From Blasia pusilla (Eukaryota; Marchantiophyta; Marchantiopsida; Blasiales): a DNA stretch of 64,000 bases. Each line of letters opens with the position of its first letter. The stretch's first letter is position 1. The stretch covers positions 40,672,001 to 40,736,000 of the forward strand of contig CM114271.1 in the NCBI GenBank assembly GCA_050084515.1, in the 5' to 3' direction. The translations under genes and the position numbers were made by a program. Below are positions 8,900 through 20,539 of the stretch, piece after piece. A model generated the notes under the pieces. It saw only the letters and a program-made list of their open reading frames with translations, was not told the DNA's origin and did no database searches.

Positions 8900-11335
8900 T
8901 GTACTGTTTACATGTTCACAGCGATTCAGATCGTTCGTTGGGGGGTACTACATGATGTGGTTGATGACACAGGTCGAGATCTGAAGAATGTGAGGGAGCA
9001 CTTTGGTGATGATGTGGCGAGACTAGTGGATGGTGTGTCAAAGTTAAGTCATATCAACCAGGTATGTCCCAACCTTGTTCATGCCTATTTCTGATAAGAG
9101 TTGGTGATTTGAAAGGTTTTTCTGAATACAAATTATAGGTCAAGTCCAACAGACATGCAAGGTCCTGTCCAGGAAAGAAGGCTTGCTGCAGATATATCTA
9201 GCAAGTGGAGGGATTAATGAAGATGTGAACAGGAAAGCAGAATCTTCAAATGTTTTTTGTAGCTCTGTAGGGCGGCGGGCTTTGCTGATTGTACAATCCT
9301 CGTATTTTGAACAAAATGAATAGAAAAGAATTCAGTGATCAACTGCAAATGTGGCTAATAGGTAGGGATCTCATACAAATCATAGTAGGTATAGAGGGCA
9401 AGGGGGTTCAAGTCAAGGAATATTCAACTGGTTTCCAAACTCTGATTGGTATGATGGTTTAAGCTTCATTCTCAGGACCTGTCTATCAAAGTGAGGAAAT
9501 GGAAATCCTTTGAACAGTCCGATGAGTTGGAAGAGCCGAGTTGGAGGGGCAAACGTGGTTCAAATAGACTTGTTATTAAGTAGTCGGTTCCATTCGCTAA
9601 ATTTCAAGCCCAACATCACCTTTTTCAAATAAAGTCGCCATTTGTTCTCCTTAAAATAATTCCCCATGTGAATTCATATGTTTCATAAGAGGAAATTTTG
9701 GGTCTATATTTGGGTATTGATTTACTATCTGGTACTCACTGCAACTTTTGAGGAGGCACGGAAGGATAACAGCTTGTCAAAATTCAACAGAGGCCGGTGG
9801 TTTGAGTCCAGCAGAGGTAAGTGCACCTTGTCCCCGTGAAGTAATGACTCTGTTTTGTGTGTCATCTCTTCATTTAGTATACAAGTCATGAGTAGACTTG
9901 TAAAGAACTTAAGACTTTCCCACTAGGGGAATGCTTTTTCGTTCCTCGGCCGACGGGTAACATTTTATCAAGATTTTTTTCAGGGTTTACTCTAATAGAT
10001 GGTCAAGAGTTAGCTGTTTAACTTTGGAGTCCAAAATAGACTTATCTCTTGGAGTTATGACAACCTCTAAACAGTGTAGCCTTGGTTATTTACTTGGCAA
10101 CCAGGTGGACAGTTTGCGCGTTATGCTACTGGGTAACATCAATGATCCTCGTGTGGTCCTCATCAAACTGGCCAATCGTCTACACAACATACGAACAATG
10201 TAAGTATCAGTAGAGGAAGTCTGGTTCAAAGTTCCCTCTTGATTTCAAACCAGCAAAAGCTCACTACTTTGGCAAACTTTTTACATACTATGAAGTACAT
10301 ATTCATGTCAAAGGACTTTCTTGGAGGATATCATGATGCTGATGGTCTTGATTGCATTCTGTGTGTAGTTATGCTCTCCCACCATCGAAAGCATATGTCA
10401 GAGCACAAGAAACTTTGGCGCTTGGTGCTCACCGGCATCAAGGCTTGGTGTGTGGGCGTGAAGGCGAGCTAGAAGATCTCTGTTTTCTTTGTCTTGCAAG
10501 TATGTCCCAAATTCTATTTCAGATGACTTTTCAGGTTCCCCACGGATGTCTTCTTGTCACACTTTGATGCGTGGGGGGTAGTCGGTGGGTGGTAACTAAT
10601 TCTAGTTATCACTAGTTTACGAGTTATGATGTATTGTTCTTTACTGGAGGCCCTCTCATAATGTGCCTCCAACCTGCGGTGCTAGCCCAAAAACTTTTGG
10701 AGACTACGAGCCGCACTAGCCGCCATATGGAGTCCACACAAAGACTGGAGGTATTTAAGGAGAATGACCAAAAGAGCTAAACGAAGAGCACTACTCTATG
10801 GTGATCTGGTGCAAGAGGAATTGGAACCCAAACCGGATCGAAGATGAGGAAGAGTTGACAATGAAGGTGTGCATATCTCCCATAGCCTTGCAAAGTAAAA
10901 GATGAAGGTGTTTTTTCAGAACAGAACACCTTTAACTACATTTTGTCATCGGGTTGAAGGTACTTGGGTCGTGCAATATTCATGGTGTCGATCTGTGGGG
11001 ATTGCATCCAGATCATTTCAGATCATATGTTACTTATTCTCATTGCCCACCTTTGATGCTGAACTGAGAGAAAGCTGGTGTACTTACATGTTGATTGGTG
11101 ATCAACAATAATGCAAGATCTTCTTGAAGCAGTTGTGCCATTTGATATATTATTAGATCGTAACAGGCGCAGTGCTAGACTTGGTTCCCCTGGAAATCCA
11201 GGAGAGATAAGTAAGAAGAAAACAAAGGTGATACGGGATGCTGAAGTTGCCCTTGCTACTTTGGGTGCCTATGAGGATGCTCTTGACAAGGAGCTTCTTA
11301 TTTCAACCTCGTAAGTCCTCTATTCATAGTGTCAA
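8900..11335 (+). pseudogene. Captured RSH1-like (RelA/SpoT homologue) gene fragment with introns
   Basis: Four exon-like pieces lie in order on the plus strand. Piece 1 (about 8,925-9,060) reads GVLHDVVDDTGRDLKNV and DDVARLVDGVSKLSHINQ before a GTATGT donor; HDVVDD is the HD-hydrolase signature. Piece 2 (10,106-10,199) reads RVMLLGNINDPRVVLIKLAN, then RLHNIRTM. Piece 3 (10,367-10,500) reads YALPPSKAYVRAQETLA and ELEDLCF with a frame slip between them. Piece 4 (11,111-11,331) reads MQDLLEAVVPFDILLDR and DALDKELLISTS before GTAAGT. Order and spacing fit plant RSH1, a plastid alarmone enzyme. The synthetase core, transit peptide and C-terminal TGS/ACT domains are absent. Retained introns show capture from genomic DNA, not from mRNA. 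Confidence 0.8.
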
Positions 11336-12446
11336 GGGACATGAGCTCCATTGTCCAGATACAAGAGAAAGATGTTGCATGTGGCAGTGGTTGGCTGAAT
11401 CTTAACGTGAAGAGAGCATCTTTCGGCTTTTAAGCCAAGAAGTTGTGCAAACATCGCACGAAGTATCAGGGAGCTCCTTGATTATTTTACTATGAACAAA
11501 ATTGGAATGAAGGGATCTTCCTAAGAAGGAATGTTTCCGCACATGACTAAACCAAAAGAACTGACCGCTCAAACTTCCCTGTGATCCATGTGCTCAAACC
11601 TCTGCCTCCAACTATTATATATAAATAGTTTGGAAAAGAGGATTTCAATAATTCAAATCCACTAATTCTTGCACCGTTCAAAAGGCATAATATACATTCC
11701 AAAGTATCCAAAATTTATTTTCCCACTAGTCATATCGATATAATTAGCACAATACGATTCAAAAACTGAAGTAGTAAGCTTTTCAAGTTCTCTCTAGTCA
11801 TAATTGTATGACTCATGCAGTTCTGTTGCAATGACTACATCATTTCCGCAACTTGCATAGTCATATCTTTGTGACTAAACCAGTTGTGTCCGCTTCTATA
11901 GTAGTCATGTAACTCTACTCTTCTAGTCATAGTACATGACTACATGAGTCCATACCAACATTTCAATAAAATAAAATGACTACATGAGTTGTCAACTATA
12001 ACTGAATGGAGTATATTTTGGTGCATTTTGATAGGATATTCTGAACTTTTGCACACCAACCATGACTAAAGGAGTCGTTGGTGGTAACTAGAAAAATATA
12101 CACATATGACTAGATGAGTCGTACTCAAGTCCACATCATCATTGACATGTCACAACAATAGTCCATGTCATCAGTGACACATCATACTAAATAGTCCATG
12201 TCACTGATGATGTGTGATTATTCCACGTCATCTTAGTGACATGTCAATCATGGCCTCATGACTACACCCTCGAGTCATATACCAACCTCCACCTAAGCTG
12301 ACTATCCTAGTTAGCCTAGTCGCCAAACAAATATGACTTGGCTTTTGTGTCTAAAGTAGTCGTCAGTCATTGTTAGTCGTGGTATCTAAAGTATGACTCA
12401 TATGAGTCATATAACCTAGTCATAAAACCAGGGATTTCTTCTAGTG
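11336..12446. repeat. Right subterminal region and terminal inverted repeat of the CACTA element
   Basis: From about 11,780 the sequence is crowded with TAGTCAT, ATGACTACATGAGT and GACTAGATGAGTC motifs. It includes a nested inverted repeat at about 12,155-12,220 (GTCCATGTCA...TGATGTGT pairs). It closes with ATGACTCATATGAGTCAT and the terminal TTCTTCTAGTG. No coding sequence is evident. Confidence 0.85.
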
Positions 12447-12449
12447 CTT

Positions 12450-12974
12450 GGAGAAGTGCTCCACCATCACCAACACATATCGATGATGTCGTACAGTCAA
12501 CGGTAATGATCCCGCAAAGTCCACACTCCAACGGTAACCCAACCCCATAATAGGCAAGGGGTGTAATTGTGGTGTAGGGACATTAAATGATGCCCTCACC
12601 CGGTCACAAACCATACAACGTGACACCAATCTGCCTGCACCGAGTATGCATGCCACGCCACCAATATCGCCAAGGAGTAAGCTATACGTACGCTTTACCC
12701 CAAAATATCCCAACTCCTCATGGGCATGTCGCACAATGCGCTCTCTCTGAGCCAAATGTGGCACTACTCGTACTCTACCATCCTCCCACACGCGGAGAAT
12801 ATGTGTTCCCTCCATTCGATACCTCTTAGCACGTTGAAGAACACGGTCTCGCTCCTTGGCACTCACTATGCTTGGCACCCTACTGGTCCGTAGGAACTCC
12901 AACACCAACGCATCATCATGAATATCACGCTGATCCACCACCATCTCCAACCTTAGGATCTCAAGGCTGGCCAT
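12450..12974 (-). pseudogene. Integrase zinc-binding domain and start of catalytic core of element B
   Basis: This open minus-strand stretch of about 175 codons includes a zinc-binding-like segment (HEELGYFGVKRTYSLL ... SRCMVCDRVRA; the second part of an H2C2 arrangement is clear). The start of the core follows (GLGYRWSVDFAGSLP, first catalytic Asp), and it ends VEHFSK at the CACTA insertion. The remainder of the core is at 3,936-4,428. Confidence 0.88.
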
Positions 12975-13024
12975 CTACCCCTCGACTAGAGTAAGATATC
13001 ATGTGGTCCTCCATACTAGAGTCC

Positions 13025-13470
13025 ACCCTAACCAACATAAAAAGGCGGATGCATGCCAACCGACACCATCTCCTCATCAACCTCGCCATGCCATCTAGCC
13101 CCGATTGTATCCTCTTGGCTAGTACATGGGTTCCTACTCAATCCATCAAGATCAAGGTTGGCAACTCCAGGTCTATGTACCACCCGGAAGTCATACTCTG
13201 TAAGATAAGAGCCCACCGTGCAAGCTTCCTGTAAGCTTCTCCGACTCCATCAACCACTTGAGCGGTGGTGATCAGTAACAAGGGTAAACGTGTGCCAAAC
13301 AAGTAACACCTAAAGTGTGCCCACCCTCACACACCTCTTGCCAAGCACTCTCCCTCATATGAACTATAGCGACTCCATTTGCATTATTCGAACGACTTGC
13401 ATAGGCCACCACAAACTCCATGTGCTCATCATCATGTTGTGTCAACACCGCTCCAAGTCCCAACCTACTC
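13025..13470 (-). pseudogene. RNase H domain of element B
   Basis: Two minus-strand pieces read MGLGAVLTQHDDEHMEFVVA / YASRS and, after a gap, YLTEYDFRVVHRPGVANLD / DGLSRNP. These are the start and end signatures of the gypsy RNase H (the closing motif is normally ...N-x-x-ADxLSR). The middle is degenerate. The domain degrades the RNA strand of the hybrid during reverse transcription. Confidence 0.8.
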
Positions 13471-13576
13471 CAATCGTGTGTAATCTGAAATGGGCGCCCC
13501 CGATAGGTCTCCTCAAGATAGGCGCCGCCACCAACTGGGCCTTAAGCTCCACAAAAGCTCTCTCCTGATCATCTCC

Positions 13577-14560
13577 CTAGTGCCACTCTTGATCTGATTT
13601 CAGCAATTGGTTCAAAGGCTTTGCCATAGCACTAAATCCCTTCACATACCTCCCATAGTAGTTCGCCAATCCCATGAATGCTCGAACTCTACTCACATCT
13701 ACCGGACGCGGAATAAGTGCAATAGCCTCCACCTTTGCTTGCTGAACTCCCAAACCACCTGGATAGATCACATGACCCAAGTACTCAACATCCTCATGGA
13801 AGAACTTACACTTTCATGGATGCAAACGTAGACCATGAGTTTTCAACCGCTCAAACACCATCTGCAAATGTATCTGATGCTCCTCCACCGTGTTACTGGA
13901 CACCAAGATATCATCAATGTAACACCGAACAAAATCCAACCCTGCTAGGATCCTGTCCATCACTCTTTGAAACTCGGCAAGTGCATTCTTCAACCCAAAG
14001 GTTAAGAATTTCCACCGGTACAAAAATCCTTGCCATGAGAGTTGACACCCCAAAATCTTTGTCTTGGCCTTGTCACTCTCCCCAATCGGCAATTGATGGT
14101 ATCTCGCCGAAGATCCAAAGTACTGAAAATCTTTGCTTGTCCCACCACATCAAAGATCTCTCAGTGTAGGCATGGCATACCTATCGGCCTTGGTTTGCCG
14201 ATTGATAGGACGGTAATCTCCACACATCCGCCTATCCGTAGTTGCCATGCATATCCTTTTTAGCAGGCATGACAAAGTGGGCGATGCATACTCTCCATGG
14301 GACAACTCCACTAATCCAGCCTCCAAAAGGTCCAACGTCCTACTCAATCAGGTCCCTCTCCATATCACTATATCGGTAGGGACGACGGAAGATTGGCGTA
14401 TCACTAGCCAAATCAATCCGTATACGGGTCCAACCAGAGAACCCAACTCCTTCATGCTAAAGGCAAAACAACTCCTATAAGCACGTAGGAACGTGTCAGC
14501 GTCGTTTCTCACCTCCCGTAAGCTTGGGCCCAAGTAATGGCTCCCAAGTCTCCTCCACTG
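13577..14560 (-). pseudogene. Reverse transcriptase of element B
   Basis: Ordered motifs on the minus strand are: ETWEPLLGPKL (pre-RT, near 14,540), MCGDYRPINRQTKADRYAMP (14,200-14,230), LKNALAEFQRVMDRILAG, the active-site CYIDDILVSSNTVEEH near 13,905, and HVIYPGGLGVQ with RAFMGLANYYGRYVKGF in the post-RT connection. Several small frame breaks separate them. The sequence is closely related to element C (1-797), showing that B and C belong to one family. Confidence 0.9.
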
Positions 14561-14719
14561 GCATACTAGAGGGAGAGGACGATGCCATTGGCTGCTACCC
14601 AACCCCCTCACAAGATGATACACCCTTAGCTACACCATCATCTCGAGCAAATAACTCCTCCACCAAAGATGAGCAACCAACTCCACATGCCCGACCATTA
14701 CATCCCATTTACTCCAAGG

Positions 14720-15790
14720 ATGCAAAATACTACTCTCCTCGCCTGACCAATGCCTCTACCGTCCCGGTAGCCATCGAGCTCATTACAAGGGGTGGAAGAC
14801 CCAAAGACATAGTCCGAAGTCGACACTGCTCGGCCATACCAAGACTCAAAATCCAAGTCAAACAATTCAGGTCCATGGCCTGACCCAACACATGACGTCG
14901 TGAAGCCTCAGAAATAGAAGCAAGCAACCGCCACGCCGAGTAGTAAATCCCATCGCACGCTCTCTCTCATCGGCGTTAGGCTCCACCAACGCCGCACATG
15001 AGAATCCCATACAAGCCCCGGACCACCTTCCCTGTAGGCATGTGACGCGGGAAAACTCACAAATGTGGGTAGTGCCATCCTAGGCTGGCCCACACGATTC
15101 ACCACTGCCATGGGTGACCGATCAATAACCCTCACCACTTGAGAAAGTCGCCAAGATATCAAGATACTATCCACTGTAAGGCGAGGATCCCGCCAGACCT
15201 TTGCATCATATGCTCGACGTAGAACCTCCCTAGGCAACAAGTTTGTCCACCACAAGCGTGGGCGATGTGCACGTGAGCCAACTCATGGTTTGCATCCAAC
15301 AACACCGCTGGTCCAATCCAAGACCGCACCTCATGAACACTCGCCATCATCCGGTCCGAGTGTCACCCAACAATGGAACATTCTCGAATGTAAGCTAGAG
15401 CACACGTGCGATGAACTGAAGATTCGTAACACCCGTAACATCTCCCAAAACAATCGAGACCTAGGGTCATGTAATCCCTCACCACGACCAAAGACGTGTA
15501 TGACCACGACATGGCCATCCAAAGCAATCACCAAATCCACAGGACCAATTCTCTCAAGGTCCCTGCGCTTCAACAATGCAATGTGTGATGGTAAAGCACG
15601 CTGGTACCCACGAATAGCGATAGCGGCAACAACTCAGGATATCTCGCATCAATCGACCAATATGTCGGGATGAGACTCTGGGCCATCTCATCTCACTCCA
15701 CATACACGTATCTCCGACAGAATACCGGCCTGCAACACTGCGGACCAAACCAAGTGCTAATCCCACCAAAGAGATCTAACACACAAATGC
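14720..15790 (-). pseudogene. DNMT3-type cytosine-5 DNA methyltransferase domain in element B
   Basis: Across several frames the minus strand shows C5-methyltransferase motifs in canonical order. CVLDLFGGIST is motif I (SAM binding, about 15,755-15,790). RRYVYVE follows. GPVDLVIA and GWPCRGH form motif IV with the catalytic Cys (15,501-15,545). ENVPLLGD is motif VI (15,365-15,390). A histidine-rich stretch then WWTNLLPREVLRRAYDAK corresponds to motif VIII and beyond. ASRRHVLGQAMDLNCLTWIL is motif X (about 14,840-14,910). Motif VI spelled ENVP and the WWTNL and RRHVLGQA segments resemble DNMT3 more than DNMT1 or CMT. It sits between protease and RT and would methylate cytosines in DNA, possibly the element's own cDNA. 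This copy has at least five frame breaks. Confidence 0.85.
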
Positions 15791-16179
15791 CCTCCGGCGG
15801 ATCTTTGCCATACAATGGGTGTAGTATCCAAAGGGATAACAATCGGGCTGTAGTAGGAGTCCGCCGTGGGGCCTCCTCTTCCTCGTGAGGTATATGACCT
15901 CACACCAAGCCTCTTGCACTAGGCGTCGCCTCTGCCGTAGTGCACCGCTGAACTCCAAAGTGGCACATCCAACGATGAGGATGCCTTTGCTGCAAAAATG
16001 GGGACCTCCTCTACATCCTCATGCGCAGGAGAATCCATAGCGAGAAACATTACCCTCCAAAAAGTCTCTGGCCAAGTGACTACTCCACTAAAACCGACCC
16101 CCAGATGCTAACACTTTGTTGGGGAAGACCCTCTGGTCGAGCCCCAGGAAATAAATCTCACAGAACTTGGCTCATACGT

Positions 16180-16730
16180 CCATCCCCGGACTGCCAACCT
16201 GGTCTATAAGACGTTGTCTCAGTCCGAGAATCCATCTGAAAACCCATCGGGTACAACATCGCTCCTCCAACTAGTACATCATACGACTCGGTGATGTCAC
16301 TACCGCAGATACTCCCAACCGGGAGCTATCATCGCATGATCTGGTCTCAACTGCATGTAAAACTTCTCCGTGTCATGAATTGAGACCTATCATTGGCTCC
16401 TCCAAGTGATGTTTGAATCGGAATGGGCAAGGCTCAAGCTCGACCTCCGAATACCCAAACCAATACATGCCGCCTTTCCCAACATCAAGGTTGGGCACCG
16501 AGTCTAACAAGACTCTATCTGGTCTATACACATCTGTAGGACTCACCAATCGAAAGATCCCACTCCGGTTGTCCAACATACATACACCAGGTGTAAGCCT
16601 CTCACGATCAATGGTGGCCGGGTGGTAATGCATCCATCTTCGCCATTTCTTTGCCCGCCAAGTAGCACCGGTACTCAATGCTACTCTCGACATAGAGGAT
16701 CGCTCCACCGCAACACCCTCATCCACCTCA
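16180..16730 (-). pseudogene. Aspartic protease region of element B
   Basis: The minus-strand reading has RVLLDSVPNLDVGKGGMYW, where element C has VLLDSGAQPLMLGKA, so the catalytic DSG has been damaged by a small deletion in B. Downstream at 16,190-16,290 the conserved stretch MLYPMGF, then SYRPGWQ, aligns with YDVLVGGVVLYPMGF in C. This retropepsin would cleave the Gag-Pol polyprotein. Confidence 0.75.
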
Positions 16731-18663
16731 ACACGTGTAGTTGTAACACCCCACGTTCACACAACGTGGTCGCTAATCAAATACAAGAGGTAAGTCAACT
16801 CCTAAAGCCATCGACTCCGTGGCCGAAAACAATGGGGATCCTAACACCGAAGTTGCCATCCGCAATCTTGCATTGGATGTTGCATCCGTGTCTACTACAC
16901 GCGATGTAGATGCCCTCGATCTCCACTGTCGGCTCAATAGGTCGCGTGAGGAACCATGGATGGAGTCCTAAGCACCTCGGACAACAAGAATGACTGGGAA
17001 GCCTAGCCGCCTCCCGGCCTCACCCCTCTGTGGGTCCAACTCCACAAGAGCACCACGTGGCTCGACGCTCGAGTGGCTCTCAGAATCTGCGGTGATGCCT
17101 CAACCTATGCCGCACTCGCCATATAAGAGAGATCATCCCCTCCATAAGAGGTGGAAGCCCCTGCTCCCGAACGATCTATCTTTGGATACCACCATAGTAG
17201 CCAACTCGCTCCAATCGCTCAATCTGGCACCATAGTCGACTCTGTCGTAGTGGTAGGGGTAGCCACCATAGGCTCTCCAACCATTGGTCCACCTCTACCA
17301 CCCCTACCACCTCTACCACCTCGGCCTCTTGGAGCTACTCCACCACGGCCACGGCCTGATCTCAACTCGGATGAAGATCAAAGCAACGCTCTCGAGGATG
17401 ACCTAGTCTCCCGCAATGATCACACTGTGAGTTGGGGCCGATCGAGGCCCATCCTCCAAAGTCCGTCTCCCATCCTCTTGGGGACAAAACTTCCTAACAT
17501 GATCACCTCCACATGTCCAACATGATCGTCCTGCTCTGGGGCAGCAAATGAAGGCAATGGTCTCTACACAAATATCCCTCTAGGACTTGGCGAGGTCGCG
17601 TGTACCCCACGACTCCCACTCCTACTACCACCACCACTACTACGAGGCGTGAGGTGGGCGGTGAACAGAGAAGTAGTAGTTGTATCCCCCATGAATGCGG
17701 ATGTCACCACTCTCTCCTTCACCATGTTAAGCTCAATCTTCTCGAGATAGAGCAAACACATGGGTCAATGTGGGTGAATCATCACTCATAAGAGTAGCAT
17801 CACGCACCCTACGGCGCAAATCTCTGTCCAAGATCCCATACCAAAACTGGACGCCTGATCCTCAATCACACCTGGTAATCGAAATCAAGCGTCGCATACG
17901 CGTGTATGCCTCACGAAGACTCTCACCGGTCTTTCGCTCAAAGTCTTGAAGATTCCTCAACTTCTCCGTCTTCACTCCTTGATAGTTCTTCTTCAACCTC
18001 TTGAAGAACTCGCAATCAAGGCTAACGATGGTGGGGCACTAGTACCTCCACTAGTACCCCCACTAGTACCTCCACTGGTACCCCCACTCCGGCTCGTACT
18101 CGTACCACTCAACGTCGGGCTGGCTGGCATAGTAGGAGCACTACTACCAATACCACCATGGGTGATAGACACATAGCCTGGAGACCAATATTGTCTCCAC
18201 GCCTCAATCTCAGCAACATGGTCTTTCCCAAACTCATGGTAATTATCCATGGGTGGTCCTTCCAAGTGCTGAAACAACCCCTTCCAAGCCAAGAAGGGTG
18301 TAAACAACGTGACGTTCCGCAACATCTGCATAACACACCACTTATCAAACTCCTGCATGAAGTCCTCCAACTCAATGGTGCCCACTGCACCCGAGTATCG
18401 TCGTGGGCCCTTCATGGCCCCATATCCACCGTCCATGTCCCAAATCAATGGAGCTGCAACACTCAATAACAACGTAGAAGACTCGGTGTTTGGAACACCC
18501 TTGTCCTCCTCTTCATCAACCGTCGGAAGTGGAAAAGGTAGCCGATACCTAAATCCACTCCGTGTGAAACCACCACTGTCCGCACCACGGTCCCCAACCA
18601 GACCACCCGACTGCCCCGTGATGACCAACGCCGATGCCGCACCACCACCAAATTACCACCACC
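16731..18663 (-). pseudogene. gag region of element B
   Basis: The longest open stretch is 17,993-18,628 (about 211 codons). It contains GAMKGPRRYSGAVGTIELED, then FMQEFDKW and LAWKGLFQHLEGPPMDNYHE. The last matches MFEHLEGAPMDDYHKF in element C and is a gypsy gag capsid motif. Further on, near 17,460-17,530, a CWTCGGDHVRKFC knuckle-like motif and glycine/arginine-rich codons (about 17,290-17,350) suggest a nucleic-acid-binding C-terminus. Gag would form the particle in which reverse transcription occurs. The frame is broken after 17,990. Confidence 0.8.
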
Positions 18664-20167
18664 AAATTACCAAGTGACGTCGATGTCGCTATACTATTCT
18701 AGCTCTACTAGCTATGGGTGTAGGCAACCTAACTTGTCATCACCACAAGAAGTCTCCCACACTCTACTCGTCATCCCTCCAGCCTCACTACCGGTAGCAC
18801 ACAAGAGTAACACTACTCTGGAAATCAACGTCAACCCTAACAATGGGCGCGCAAGCAAGAAGCACGATGGAGGGATCCAAACACAGAAATCAACGACAAC
18901 CCTCCAATCGCAAATGGAAATCAAGGTAACACAATCCACCAAACGTGGTGCCCCTCGAATCCACAAAACCCACCACACAACTCTAACGCAATAGCTACTC
19001 GCGCCGGGTCGATGACGTGCTAGTCGAACTCGCAAAGACCTGAAAATATCACCTGCATGGAGAGGCTACATCGTACTATGCGCTAGAGGTACATCAACCA
19101 AAAACTTGAGATGCATAAAGCGCCTAACACATCTCGAACAAAGACCAAATGAGCTACAACAAATGTACACTAGCATAGTTAAGAACTCAGAGATTAAGCG
19201 TCCTCAGCGAGAATAGCCCAAAGATGGGTGACCAGTTATGCAAAAATCAAATCCCAAATCCTGCAAAAATTGCCTCACGCCCAAGCAAGCAAGCTTGCTT
19301 GCTTGCTCCTTGCTCCTTGCTCCTTACTCCGCCTCTCACGCCCACTCGCCCCGAGCTACCACGAGTTGCCTCGAAGCCTCGAAGCCTCGAAACGCCGAGA
19401 AATGCTCGAGACATGCCCCTATCGTCACGCTTCGCCATGATTCGCCATGATTCGCTATGGAGAGAGGTCCAACCAGGGCGCCCCCAACGGGATAGGCGTC
19501 TCCAACAATGAACGAGTCACCAACCAACCAGACCCTCCGATCCGCTGTCCACCATAGCCAGACCTTGAGCTAGTCCGCGAAATTTCGATCAGAAATTACT
19601 TCACAAATACGTGACCGAAATCAAATCTGTTTCAATCAGAATTCAATTGACCACCATAGCTATCTCCCCACAAAAACTCAGCTACAACCGAGCTCCGTAC
19701 TCCGAGCTAAAAATCGGACAAACTTGCTGTCCATACACCTCTAGAACCGCAAACCGGCAGCCGCTTCCGCCAAGTTTCATGCACGCAGAAATCAACGCTC
19801 CACGCACTCGGCGAGATAGCTTCACATGAGATCACAGTACAAGTAGCAATAGGAACCTCTCACCCGATCTGGATGAACTTCAACAAAGCTTCCGCACTCC
19901 AAGCTCTCCACATCAGAAAACTGTCCAACACGAACCAGAATCTTCAATGCTTGATAACTTCCAACTACCTTGACGAAATCCGGCTATCTACTACGCGTTG
20001 GAAAGCTCTCAGCAAGGCGCTTCTTTCCCAACCAACCACGCACCTGATTCACACCTCCAACATAGGCAACAAACCGCGAACATCCACGGCTGAGTACACA
20101 ATCAGCCCTAACCAGATCCTACTCATCTACAATCGAATCTACCATCGATCTACTCCAGTTCTTTGAG
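18664..20167 (-). other. Leader (5' untranslated) region of element B
   Basis: About 1.5 kb lies between the 5' repeat and gag, with no recognisable protein. It contains a perfect 24-bp palindrome at 19,282-19,305 (three CAAG units followed by three CTTG units), followed by short CTTGCTC repeats and a (GCCTCGAA)n-like run at about 19,370-19,392. No standard primer-binding site was recognised next to the repeat at 20,168. Confidence 0.6.
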
Positions 20168-20535
20168 TGAAATCCGTGAAAGACCTACTGTCCAAAAACA
20201 CGTTTACAATCACATAAAATTGAGCCAAACCCACTCCACGATGGGAGAATCTAGGTCGAAGCTTGCGGGAAACACCATAGCCAAGAGCTCTACTCACTAC
20301 CAAGGCTAACTCCCAACGCAACAGGCTCAACTCAAAGAACTGACTGTTCTTTGAGTGCACTCCACCTTATATCCTCCAACCTAAGAGCGGGCCCTACTGG
20401 GAAACTCACCCCCAACTGAGTAACCCCCAACCCTATGTATGGAACCGCATATCTACCAAGCCACTACGGTCCTACATAAGGAATGGCCTCTACTAGCACA
20501 CTATACTCTACGACATAATCCGTATGGTCATGACA
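20168..20535 (-). repeat. 5' terminal repeat of element B (V block only)
   Basis: This is a 368-bp copy of the V block, very similar to 2,813-3,180, running from TGAAATCCG to CATGACA. A minus-strand TATA-like box GATATAAGG lies near 20,364-20,376. Neither flanking 106-bp U block seen at the other end is present. GTTCTTTGAGTG occurs both inside V and across its inner boundary. Confidence 0.8.
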
Positions 20536-20539
20536 ACAT

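Larger units (their letters stand above)
4429..12446. mobile_element. Non-autonomous CACTA (CMC/EnSpm) transposon carrying host gene fragments
   Basis: The ends are CACTAGAAGAAATG at 4,429 and the complementary CATTTCTTCTAGTG-like end at 12,446. The terminal inverted repeats are about 36 bp and imperfect (TGGTTTT, ATGACTAGG shared inside). The flanks are the 3-bp duplication CTT (4,426-4,428; 12,447-12,449), the size expected for CACTA elements. Subterminal zones (to about 4,680 and from about 11,780) are full of short GACTA/TGAGTCAT motifs in both orientations, as seen in CACTA transposase-binding regions. No transposase reading frame is recognisable. The interior holds a 349-bp tandem array and fragments of ARIADNE-like, coiled-coil and RSH1-like genes. 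It lies within the integrase of element B. Confidence 0.92.
2707..20535 (-). mobile_element. Ty3/gypsy element B with DNMT3-type methyltransferase and PHD finger
   Basis: On the minus strand the order is 5' repeat (20,168-20,535), leader, gag, protease, cytosine methyltransferase, RT, RNase H, integrase (split by the CACTA element), post-integrase domain with PHD finger, then 3' repeat (2,707-3,288). The tetranucleotide ACAT borders both ends (2,703-2,706 and 20,536-20,539), a possible target duplication. Frameshifts in most domains show the copy is inactive. Removing the 8-kb CACTA insertion and its duplicated CTT leaves an element of about 9.8 kb. The insertion site is the protease-RT interval of element A. 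Confidence 0.88.

Noticed and set aside
8900-11335. RSH1-like sequence as a functional host gene
   Set aside because: It lies within exact CACTA ends with a target duplication, lacks the synthetase and C-terminal domains, and has stops and frame slips in the exons.
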